Source: Trissonchulus latispiculum
Taxonomy: Eukaryota; Nematoda; Enoplea; Enoplida; Ironidae
NCBI GenBank assembly: GCA_030248195.1
Contig: JASAND010004096.1
Span: 181,415 to 245,414 of the forward strand
Reading direction: 5' to 3'
Length of the DNA stretch: 64,000 bases
In this document: piece after piece, positions 21,467-29,796 of the stretch
Numbering within the stretch: position 1 is the first letter of the stretch
Layout: the number at the start of each line of letters is the position of its first letter
The notes under the pieces: model-generated
Told to the model about the DNA's origin: nothing
Databases searched by the model: none
What the model saw: only the letters and a program-made list of their open reading frames with translations
Translations under genes and position numbers: made by a program

Positions 21467-22702
21467 ATGTTGAAATTTCTACAGGACAAAGTTCTACCTA
21501 AGGACCCGGTGGAGGCATATGCAATACGTAAAACTTCTTCAGATTATTATGTTGAAAATGAAATTTTACACCGGAGGCTTAAGTTCAAACGCCGTGACCC
21601 CCTAAAGTTGATAGTAGTTCCCCGGGATTGTCGTAAATACGTATTTGACGAATGCCATAATACATTGTTTGCCGGGTGTCATAATGGGAGGGATCGCACC
21701 CTGGGAATGATTTCTGGAAAATATTTTTGGGAAACTTTAACTCAGGACATAAATCGGTATTTGGACTTGTGTCAAGTTTGTGCTGCATGTAATCCCGGAC
21801 CTCGCAAAAAGCAGGCCTGGATGCGTTTCTTCACTCCCGTAGAAGCCCCTTTTGAGAGGCTCTCCATGGATGTCATGCACGCCCCTCCTACTTCCTCTGG
21901 GAATTCTAAGGTATTAGTCGTGGTTGATTTTCTTACGCGTTGGGGTTGGGCTTTTCCTATGCCTAATGAACAAACTCAAACGATCGCTAAAAATTTTGCT
22001 GAAAATATTATCGCGGTTCACGGAGCTCCCAGAGAAATTCTTACCGATAAAGGTACTCCCTTTTGTTCTGCCCTCATGGAGTCCTTGTGTAAACTTTTGG
22101 GGACGAAAAAAGTACGTACTACCGCTTACCACCCTCAGACCAACGGGGCGTGCGAAAGACTAAATGGAACCTTAAAGGGGCTTCTACGGAAAGCAATTTT
22201 GGGGTTTAACAAAGAATGGGACGAATTAATTCCGTGGGTTTTGTTCGCCTATCGTTCTACCCCCCATGCCTCTACCGGTGAATCCCCCTACTATTTATTA
22301 TTTGGTCAAGACCCCCGGATATTTTCTCAAAATTTACTTAGTCGTAAGGACCCACTTGCTAAGGAATTTACTCCTTCCTATATTGAAGATTTACGTGAAA
22401 AGTTACAGTATTCTCGCCAAATTCTTAAAGAATACACTCAAGAAGTTTTGGAAAAACGTCGAGCTACCTATGATGCGAAAACCAAGGTTGTCGAGTACAA
22501 AGAAAATATGTTGGTTTGGAAAGATGTCTCTCAGGCAAACATCCCTCGGGGGGCAAGCCGCAAATTTCTCCCCATGTTTCAAGGTCCTTTCCGCGTTATA
22601 AAGGTGGTTTCTCCCACTAATGTTGAAATCTTGTCTACTCATCGTTCGGACGCTACTCCGGAATTGATCAATGTGAATCGTCTGAAACCCTTTTATTCAT
22701 AA
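21467..22702 (+). CDS. pol: integrase (HHCC zinc domain, D,D-35-E core)
   Basis: The N-terminal zinc-binding domain has two His seven residues apart (in ECHNTLF and GCHNGRD) and CQVC. The catalytic core has Asp in LSMDVMHAP, Asp in ILTDKGTPF and Glu in NGACERLNG, with exactly 35 residues between the last two. A C-terminal GPF-like module (FQGPFRVIKVVSPTNVEIL) closes it. The frame is the same as the RT ORF, separated by one TAA. The ATG at 21467 is the first after that stop, but in an intact element this would be part of one Pol polyprotein. It inserts the cDNA into the genome. The catalytic triad appears intact. Confidence 0.93.
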   Translation: MLKFLQDKVLPKDPVEAYAIRKTSSDYYVENEILHRRLKFKRRDPLKLIVVPRDCRKYVFDECHNTLFAGCHNGRDRTLGMISGKYFWETLTQDINRYLDLCQVCAACNPGPRKKQAWMRFFTPVEAPFERLSMDVMHAPPTSSGNSKVLVVVDFLTRWGWAFPMPNEQTQTIAKNFAENIIAVHGAPREILTDKGTPFCSALMESLCKLLGTKKVRTTAYHPQTNGACERLNGTLKGLLRKAILGFNKEWDELIPWVLFAYRSTPHASTGESPYYLLFGQDPRIFSQNLLSRKDPLAKEFTPSYIEDLREKLQYSRQILKEYTQEVLEKRRATYDAKTKVVEYKENMLVWKDVSQANIPRGASRKFLPMFQGPFRVIKVVSPTNVEILSTHRSDATPELINVNRLKPFYS

Positions 22703-23087
22703 CTTATTTTCTTTTGCCCGGTTAATTTTCCTTCTCCTTGAATTTTATTCTTTCTAAAATTTTAGAATTTTATTTATTTAAAATGAGCAAAATACTTTAT
22801 AAATTCATTCCCTTGATTCTATAAAAGCTATTGTCAACCTCAGTACTGTTGTTTAACATTTTATACATTTTTATTAACGTTTCTTTTATTTTTACACTTT
22901 TCCATTGTCCTTTTACCCTTCTTATTTGTATTTTACTAATCTACTGTATGTGTTATGTAATTGTTTATTTATTCTAGTACGCGCTTGTTTGGTTCTGTTG
23001 CTCTCTAGTCAGTGCTTTAGGCCGATTCTGGAGGACATTTTGGTAGGTTTTCAATAAGTTTTTCAACTCTTTTCTTGTTTTAGTACC
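22703..23087 (+). other. T-rich spacer between integrase and accessory ORFs
   Basis: Non-coding. It ends with a pyrimidine-rich tract and TTTTAG directly before the next ATG (23088), which could be a splice acceptor. Confidence 0.5.
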
Positions 23088-23676
23088 ATGCCATATGGAA
23101 CAGCAAAGTTTGGTAAGTTTAAAGGGCGACAACCAGAAAAGCGACTCACCTTTACACATTTACCTCCTGTTTCGGAAGGCCCGGAGTATGAAATTCCGGC
23201 TGACATTTGGCGCCTTATCAAATCTAGCCAATTTGACCCTACATGGGACACTATGCCATTTCCACCGACACCTGGTTATCGAGTAGTTGCGGGGGGGGGT
23301 ACCCGCAGTACGAGAATCAAAATCACTTTTTGCTTTTGCAGTTGAAGATAAAAATTTTCTTTCTACTCCAGAACCTGTGCCTTCTTCTATTTATTACGCG
23401 AAAGAATCGTCTCGTATGCAAAAAGTAGCTGCTTTATTTAGCTGTTATCCTACTCCAGCCACGTTTGACCCGCCTAAACATCTTCTAGACTTGGGGGCAC
23501 GCCCTATAACCTTAGCGGAACCAGGTTTAACTACTCCTCCGGGGTTGGTTGCTTATACTGACGTCCGACACGCACGATTTCAGAGGGTAGACTCAAAATT
23601 TATACTCGAATTTCATTATCACAATATTGGCAGATCGTTACGGGGAGAATTCCCACATCCTCCACCAACGGATTAG
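23088..23676 (+). CDS. accessory ORF A, unknown protein, broken at a G run
   Basis: It starts at ATG 23088 (MPYGTAKFGKFKG), just after TTGTTTTAG. The reading is coherent to GYRVVAGG, where a nine-G run (23291-23299) shifts the frame. The protein-like continuation is in the +1 frame (AVEDKNFLSTPEPVPSS, then LGARPITLAEPGLTTPPG) to a stop at 23676, about 195 residues in all. The composition is soluble, with no membrane segment, signal peptide or recognised domain. It is the first of a same-strand series of ORFs after integrase. The G-run shift may be a mutation or a consensus error. Confidence 0.55.
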
Positions 23677-23896
23677 CGTGTATACGTATACAGGTATAGT
23701 TTGGTTTCACAGTTTATGTTCTGTATTTATCTTTATGTTTTGTGTTCCAGGTTTCTGTACGTGTTGCGGGTTGAGACTTTCTGAGTATCTGCTAGATTCT
23801 ATTTTTCCCGCAAGTTCGGAAAATTTTGAGGTTAGCATAAATTCTTTTCTCCTGCAGTTTAGATTTTCATACGGATTCTAGTATTTGAACTTTATA

Positions 23897-24433
23897 ATGA
23901 CAACTCCTTCAAGAGTATGTTTTGATCCACGTCCGTGTAGATATGATTTGACAAATGCCGGTCAGCCAATGTATGTGCAACTCCGGGGTAAAATTGCTCC
24001 GGGAGAACATCTTCCTCCGGTGTTAAATCAGGAATTGGAATTGGGTCCAGGTGTACCTTACCGTGAGGGGTGGGTTAACCCTGCGGATTTGCGCTATGAA
24101 CATATCGCGGCAATGGTTCTTGATCCTTCTGAATTAGATCCGCCTACTTGCAAGAAATTCATTGAGTTAGCCGCTCATTTTGGGTATTTCATGTTTCCGG
24201 CTTATTTCCTTCCTCCTTCTTATTTACGTGAAAAAGGGGCTCCTACCTTGTATATGACTTGTCCCTCGGCTCCTTTATTGGTGAAAAATGAACGCGAGGT
24301 TATTTTACAGAAATTAGCTCCTTCAGCTTTACTGCAAAAACTTATGGACGCTATGGTGCCTCCAATGTCTCTTGCATCTCCGCCCCTAGGTACTCCGTTA
24401 TATGATCCTACACCGGAGGAAGAGTCTGAATAG
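23897..24433 (+). CDS. accessory ORF B, unknown 178-aa protein
   Basis: ATG 23897 gives MTTPSRVCFDPRPCRYDL; the frame is open slightly upstream but without another ATG. It is a continuous 178-codon ORF with balanced composition, including a PPxxL-rich C-terminal half (YFLPPSYLREKG) and an acidic tail (TPEEESE). No domain is recognised. A TCTCCTGCAG acceptor-like site lies at about 23850. It is intact, unlike several neighbours. Its position in the cassette suggests a conserved element function, but none can be named. Confidence 0.6.
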   Translation: MTTPSRVCFDPRPCRYDLTNAGQPMYVQLRGKIAPGEHLPPVLNQELELGPGVPYREGWVNPADLRYEHIAAMVLDPSELDPPTCKKFIELAAHFGYFMFPAYFLPPSYLREKGAPTLYMTCPSAPLLVKNEREVILQKLAPSALLQKLMDAMVPPMSLASPPLGTPLYDPTPEEESE

Positions 24434-24606
24434 TAAATAGGACGTTGATGTTATGCACGTATTGTTGTATGTTGTGTTTGTCGTGTTTATTGTGTCTTTT
24501 TATTCTAGAAAAGTTGCGTGTGTCCAGGAAATTTCCCGTCCAAATACGTTGTAAGGTTATTCGGTGGGTTATTTATTTTTCTGTATTTTCGAATTGTATA
24601 GGTATA

Positions 24607-25656
24607 ATGTCTGACCGTATAGTGTATTCACGACAAATGGTGGTTGCACGCCGGCACATGACAGGGTATGCTCCTCCGCGCTTGGGGTTCCCCCATATGA
24701 GGTATCCCATCCGTCCGGAGCTGCTTTCTCCAGAGGATAACCTTCCCATGGTTGTTTCAAACGTTGAATTTCCAACTTACACTGAATTCCCAGTTACTCA
24801 TGATTACCAGTCTTTGCATCACTCACAACCTGATTTGGGGGTTCATTCTATATTTGGCTGTCCACTTCCTGATTTGCGGCTTAGATCGACCTCCTTATCT
24901 TCAGCGTCACCTCCCCCTTCTTATGAGTCTTCTCAAAGTTTCTCTACCACGACGACTCAAAATTTGCCAAATTCTACGTCTACTCCTGTAACACGACCTC
25001 CTGTCTTTACTTGGACGTACCCTTCCTCCTCAGGGTCTACTTCTCCTCCCCGAACTGTAAATTATTATTATGATTCGATTCCAACTATGTTGACCTCTCC
25101 AAATTCTACGTGGGACACTTATTCTGTAGACGGGCATCTCCAACCTCGCTATCCTGCTGGGGCTGGGAGGTCTCCTACGCGCTATTCTTTACCACCAAAT
25201 TTTCACCCCTTTTTACTTTCAAGAGAAGTTCAAACATATGTTCCTTCAGTTTCTGTTCCCCTTGCTCCTCCGCCGCTTCCTCCACGACCCGGTGCACCCT
25301 CAGCTCCTAACACTATTCGTTTTCCTGCACTGATACCACCGGGAGGCTCGGTAAATGCTTGCACGGTTACCTTGTTCCAATTACCGTGGGGCCACCGCTT
25401 GGTAGCAAATTCTCCGCGTTATGCTCGTCCGGGTATTTGTTCTCAGTGTGGGCAGCCGGCAGCACGTTCGTACGAAAGGGGGGATATTTTCATGTCTACC
25501 CCTCCCGGGTTTTTGGATGAAACTTTTACTGGGTCGCCATACAATAGTCTGTCTGAAAATTCTCGTATTTTGGCTGAGGCCATTGTTTCGGATGTTTCGT
25601 TTTGGCGTTGGGACCCTGTTGATAGATGCCTTCGCCCTCAAAATCCTATCCCTTAA
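24607..25656 (+). CDS. accessory ORF C, CxxCGQ / SDxSFWxWD protein (paralog of D)
   Basis: I choose ATG 24607 (MSDRIVYSRQ), right after the acceptor-like TTGTATAG, because the paralogous ORF D also begins MSD. An upstream in-frame ATG at 24448 would add a hydrophobic Cys/Leu-rich leader (MLCTYCCMLCLSCLLCLFIL), so a membrane-anchored longer form is possible. The body is Pro/Ser/Thr-rich. The C-terminal ~75 residues hold CSQCGQPAARSYERGD and then SDVSFWRWDPVDRCLRPQ. The two Cys of CxxC plus the late Cys could bind zinc. The same signature is in ORF D downstream, so the two arose by duplication. The domain is not one I recognise. Confidence 0.65.
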   Translation: MSDRIVYSRQMVVARRHMTGYAPPRLGFPHMRYPIRPELLSPEDNLPMVVSNVEFPTYTEFPVTHDYQSLHHSQPDLGVHSIFGCPLPDLRLRSTSLSSASPPPSYESSQSFSTTTTQNLPNSTSTPVTRPPVFTWTYPSSSGSTSPPRTVNYYYDSIPTMLTSPNSTWDTYSVDGHLQPRYPAGAGRSPTRYSLPPNFHPFLLSREVQTYVPSVSVPLAPPPLPPRPGAPSAPNTIRFPALIPPGGSVNACTVTLFQLPWGHRLVANSPRYARPGICSQCGQPAARSYERGDIFMSTPPGFLDETFTGSPYNSLSENSRILAEAIVSDVSFWRWDPVDRCLRPQNPIP

Positions 25657-25948
25657 AAGGGTTAAAGTACTGTGGGGTTTGTAGAATTCTCTGTTATGTG
25701 TATACGTACGTACTGTTTTCTTAATTTGTGTGTTTCTACTAATTTGTTGGTATTATTTGCTTATTTCGCATGATCAGGGGTTTATTTTTATAAAATTTAT
25801 TTAAAAAAGGTTTTGATACGTTTTTCTAGGATTTCATAAAATTTGATTGAATATATATTTTGTTTAGATAATCCAAATTGCTCTCCAGTGTTCCTCTGGT
25901 GCGCCCATCAGTGCCGTTGGTCTGTACGTTTTCAAGGAATCAGTTCAA

Positions 25949-26690
25949 ATGTCGGACCAATCTCCATCTGTTTCCCGAGCTATTGAGGTGGTTTCGGACC
26001 ATGATTCTTCTATAGAGGTTGTGGATCAAAGTTCTCCGCCAGCCCTTCCAGTAGAAAGAAATTTTGCTCCGGTGGTCACCACCACAATTTCGGCGTCTTC
26101 ATCATTGCCAAATTTGCCTATTCTCCAGAGGGCACCACATGTTCGCCCAAATTTTCTCCAGGAACACTCCTACCCTATCCCTATTCGACCGAGACAACCA
26201 ATTGGGGACTTTACCCCACCAAGATATTTCAGGCAAAATTTTTCTCCGCCTTTCGCTCCGCGGGTGGTCCGTTCGGGGGCGCCTCCTCAGGGGACTCCGG
26301 TCCATATTGTGGTCAGGTACCCAGTACCTGTTGGGCGCGTGCATCCTTATCTGGTGCCTCGCCCCCGTGATGCCACGGCCACCGCCCACACGACCACCTC
26401 CCGGAGTCCCAAATATAGTTGCTTTGCATCAAACTCCGCGGGGGTACATATCCAGGCCTATTAGTCCGGAATTCGCCCGGATAGATAACTGCCCAACTTG
26501 CGGTCAACGAGCTCCGCGTGTCTTTCATCGTGGGGAATTTACCATGATGTATCATGGTTCGGGGGTCACCACTAACACTAGATTTGGAGTACCGGGAAAC
26601 CCTCGTCCACTTCATCCAGCTTTTGGATCAGACACTTCCTTTTGGTGGTGGGACATTTCCAACCAGTGTTTGCGCCCACGGGAGTGGTGA
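25949..26690 (+). CDS. accessory ORF D, CxxCGQ / SDxSFWxWD protein, one frameshift
   Basis: It starts at ATG 25949 (MSDQSPSVSRAIEVVSDHD). The N-terminal ~140 residues are Pro/Ser-rich. Near 26380, in a C-rich stretch, the coherent reading changes frame and continues as PRGYISRPISPEFARIDN, CPTCGQRAPRVFHRGE and SDTSFWWWDISNQCLRPREW, ending at 26690. The shared positions with ORF C are CxxCGQ, a following Arg, RG[DE], SDxSFWxWD and CLRP near the C-terminus. This ordered match over ~75 residues supports paralogy. The function is unknown, possibly a zinc-stabilised small domain. Confidence 0.6.
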
Positions 26691-27006
26691 GCCAGTATCG
26701 GAGGAACACTGGACCCTGAAACCTAGGGTTTTTGAACTGAAATTTTATTTTTCACATAAATTTTTGCTGATTTTGTTTTATGCATGTATATATGTTACTA
26801 ATGCATTTTTGTTTTGTGTTTAGGTATAAAGTGGTTGTGTTCCTACGGGCCTATGTCAGTGCACCAGTGAATCCAGTGGTATTTGTTTGTGTGTCTGTAG
26901 TTTAGTTTTGTTGTATTGTGGGTGTATATGTAATTTCTACTCTCTTTTGTGGTGAAAATTCTGACTATTTTGGTTTTACTTTTAAAATTTTCTGGAAATT
27001 TGTATA

Positions 27007-29796
27007 ATGCAGCGTGATTCGGATCAGTCAGAGGAGCCGGATGCTCCCGGAGGTAATGCTCAGCAGGCGGAGTCTGCTCAGGAGGAGGACGATCAGCCCT
27101 CCATAGTCCAAATTTATCTCGAATCCGAACTAGAGAGGGCTGGGGCTTCGACGTCATCTTCTCCGGGGTGTTCTACGTGGGGTCGAGCTGCCAGTGACGC
27201 TACCCTTAATTTGGCGCAGGCGTTTCCCCCTAACCTGTCGAAGACCCCGCGTCTGCGCCGTTGTGCGGGCAACGGTTCTTCGTCAGGTTCAGCGGCGGAT
27301 CCTGTCCTGCGCCGCGCAGCAGAGGCAACAGCGAGGTCTTCAAAGGAGCCCAAGACCAATACGAATGCTCCCCTCACCAAGGATGACTTGGATGAACATT
27401 TGAGGCAAAGGGAAATTCACCCTGTGACAATCCCGGCTTTCATTGAATCCCAGGAGCTCAAAAATTGGGAGGCCGCTGTGCAGAAATGGGCAAGGGAGCC
27501 GAGTAGTTTAAAACCTCGAGACTCTCGTGATACTATCACGATAATTTCTAGGCTCCAGCAGCTTTATGCCAAAGTTCAGGACATCTATAACATGGCCGAT
27601 AGTGCTCGATTTTTGACTCTTTCGTATGTGAAACATCAAGGCTCTTTCCCAGATTCGTCTACTGGACCAGCCCTTTCCATCTTGTTGATTGCAGTTCCGG
27701 ACAATCCGCTCAAATTTTCAACTGAAATTGATCCGCTTTGTTTTCATGCGCCTAATCAGTGCACGCACAGTCTAAATTTTAAGGTTTTTATGTTTTTGAT
27801 TCCTCGCATTTATATGGATGTTCCTTCTTGGTCGCTCATTAGATACGGCTTGCAGCCAATTTTGTACAACACGCCTTTTCCGATTTTCGCTATAAGTGCT
27901 GTTGATACGGTCCGGACTCTGTATACGACTTTGGGCATCGATGCTAGAAATTCTATTGTTGATTTGAATCATCTTGTCGACTACATTACTGAGCGGCCTT
28001 TGCCTTCTGGTCTTCGTCCTCGGGGTTCAGGTCATCGAAAAGGGCCGCACATTTGGAACACAAAGGGTGACCCTACAAAGGGTATCTCTTCCTATCCTGC
28101 GAAGCCACCGTCTCCTGGCACGAGATTGGATCGGCCTTTTAAATGGTTTCAGGAGACTCTTTTGCAGTACCCTCCGGACAGAGTTCGTCGCTCCTATCTT
28201 TCTGATAATTCGGTCACTCCTTTACAGGAAGAAGTTGTTCTAGAATACGGGCTGGTCCAGATTAGGGATACGTACATGTCTGTGCACATGTTGTGCCTCT
28301 ATTCTCCTCTTTTAGAACAGGACTTTTTACGGCTCCGAAAACAGCGGTCCTATGGACAGAAAGGTCTGGACAAGGCATTACGCGAATTGTCGAGTTTGCC
28401 TGTTGTCAACAAGCCTGTTCCGGTTGTGGATCCACCTTTTGACCCTACTCAGATGATTTTTCTCAAGTTTGAACCTAACAAGGGTAAGAGTAAGGGTGAT
28501 AAAATCTCGGCACACCTTCGCCCAGAGCTCTCGGTCTCTACTGCACAGAACCCTCGGATTCCTGGGGTTGACGTCCGGGAGAAGGAAATTTTTGTCTCTG
28601 CACCTCTCAGGGCAAATCCGCCGGTGTTAGGTACTAAGGCGGAAAAGGTTCCGGGAGCTGCGAAGCGTGCCAAGGAGGCACTGCAGGAGGAGCAGGACTT
28701 CCGGGCGGTCGAGGAGAACGAGGACCCGGAGGAACTACCAGTAGATCATCAGCCAAGTCAGCTGAATTTGGCAAGTTTTCCAACTTCTCCTCCGGGGACT
28801 CCTCCTCACTCTCCACTTTCACCTATGGATACGTCTGTTGGGCGTCTGTTAATTGACGAACACCCGCGTGCTCGCTCTAGGTCACCTCCACGGTCGGGTG
28901 CGGGCGCGGTCGGTTCTGGGCGGTCTTCTCACTCTAGAAATCGCTCCGTTCCTACACGCTCCGGTTACACCCTTCACATGGATGACCTACTGGGTGCGTA
29001 TGCGGATTTGCCCCAAAAACCTACTCCTGCGGAGGCTGCTGAAGCTTCACGCAAATATTTTCAGAAACTGGCCGCCCGGACTGCTGCCTCAGCCGCTTCT
29101 TCGGCTGCTGTCGCTGCTTCGGTTGCTCCGGCCGCTGTCGCTGCTTCGGTTGCTCCGGCCGCTGCCGCTGCTTCCGCTGCTCCAGTTACTGCTGTAGCTT
29201 CGCCGCTTCCGGTGCCTGCTCCGGTTCTGCTTCCGCCGGCTTCAGTCTCTATTCCAGTGAAGACTACCAAACTTCGCAAAACCGTGGTTCAAACTTCTAC
29301 AGGGGAGGTTTCTATTGCGCAGCCTGTTCCATCTTCGTCAGGCATAAGTGCGTCTAGCAGTTTAGAGTCTCTCCCTCACTGCCCGCCTCATACTTCTGTT
29401 CAGTCTGAGTCCGCTACTATGGATTTTAGCCTTATTCCGGGTGGTGGCTATTTTGTTGATCGTGGTCCTGGTGCTCCTGGGGTCACGACCTCTAGTCTGT
29501 TTCCGACATCTGCCCCACCTGTGACGCCTTCTGTTCCGAGTTCCACTCCGGTGCGAGCAAGGCTTCCGCAACAACAGCCGCCTGTTTCACAAACTGAGGT
29601 GCGGATGGCTCCGGTGGTCCAGCCCCCTGCGGTTTCTGCTTCTTTAGCTCAGGCTCCAGTTCTCCGGCTCCGACAGGAGGGGTTGACTTCCCCTCTTCCG
29701 CCCGTTCCTATCCCACCCTTGCGTTTTTCTACTCCCCATCGGCCCAATTGGTCTTTCTCCGGCCTTAGATATGTCCATTTCAGTTTCTGGGCTTGA
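27007..29796 (+). CDS. accessory ORF E, 929-aa protein with Ala/Pro/Ser-rich C-terminal half
   Basis: ATG 27007 (MQRDSDQSEEPDAPGG) opens an uninterrupted 929-codon frame. Residues ~1-130 are acidic and Ser/Ala-rich. Residues ~130-520 look globular (DDLDEHLRQREIHPVTIPAF, RDTITIISRLQQLYAKVQDI, RPFKWFQETLLQYPPDRVRR). Residues ~600-650 are Arg/Ser-rich (PRARSRSPPRSGAG). A run of Ala with two 27-nt tandem copies follows at 29098-29178, and then a Pro/Val/Ser-rich tail. No family is recognised and no membrane segment is evident. It overlaps the next ORF by 26 bases (ATG 29771 to TGA 29796), so the two may be one protein split by an indel or may be translationally coupled. It could be a second structural protein, but this is inference only. 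Confidence 0.65.
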   Translation: MQRDSDQSEEPDAPGGNAQQAESAQEEDDQPSIVQIYLESELERAGASTSSSPGCSTWGRAASDATLNLAQAFPPNLSKTPRLRRCAGNGSSSGSAADPVLRRAAEATARSSKEPKTNTNAPLTKDDLDEHLRQREIHPVTIPAFIESQELKNWEAAVQKWAREPSSLKPRDSRDTITIISRLQQLYAKVQDIYNMADSARFLTLSYVKHQGSFPDSSTGPALSILLIAVPDNPLKFSTEIDPLCFHAPNQCTHSLNFKVFMFLIPRIYMDVPSWSLIRYGLQPILYNTPFPIFAISAVDTVRTLYTTLGIDARNSIVDLNHLVDYITERPLPSGLRPRGSGHRKGPHIWNTKGDPTKGISSYPAKPPSPGTRLDRPFKWFQETLLQYPPDRVRRSYLSDNSVTPLQEEVVLEYGLVQIRDTYMSVHMLCLYSPLLEQDFLRLRKQRSYGQKGLDKALRELSSLPVVNKPVPVVDPPFDPTQMIFLKFEPNKGKSKGDKISAHLRPELSVSTAQNPRIPGVDVREKEIFVSAPLRANPPVLGTKAEKVPGAAKRAKEALQEEQDFRAVEENEDPEELPVDHQPSQLNLASFPTSPPGTPPHSPLSPMDTSVGRLLIDEHPRARSRSPPRSGAGAVGSGRSSHSRNRSVPTRSGYTLHMDDLLGAYADLPQKPTPAEAAEASRKYFQKLAARTAASAASSAAVAASVAPAAVAASVAPAAAAASAAPVTAVASPLPVPAPVLLPPASVSIPVKTTKLRKTVVQTSTGEVSIAQPVPSSSGISASSSLESLPHCPPHTSVQSESATMDFSLIPGGGYFVDRGPGAPGVTTSSLFPTSAPPVTPSVPSSTPVRARLPQQQPPVSQTEVRMAPVVQPPAVSASLAQAPVLRLRQEGLTSPLPPVPIPPLRFSTPHRPNWSFSGLRYVHFSFWA
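29098..29178 (+). repeat. Ala-rich coding tandem repeat (27-nt unit)
   Basis: Consecutive copies of GCTGTCGCTGCTTCGGTTGC-type units encode AVAASVAPA, AVAASVAPA and AAAASAAP. Confidence 0.8.
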
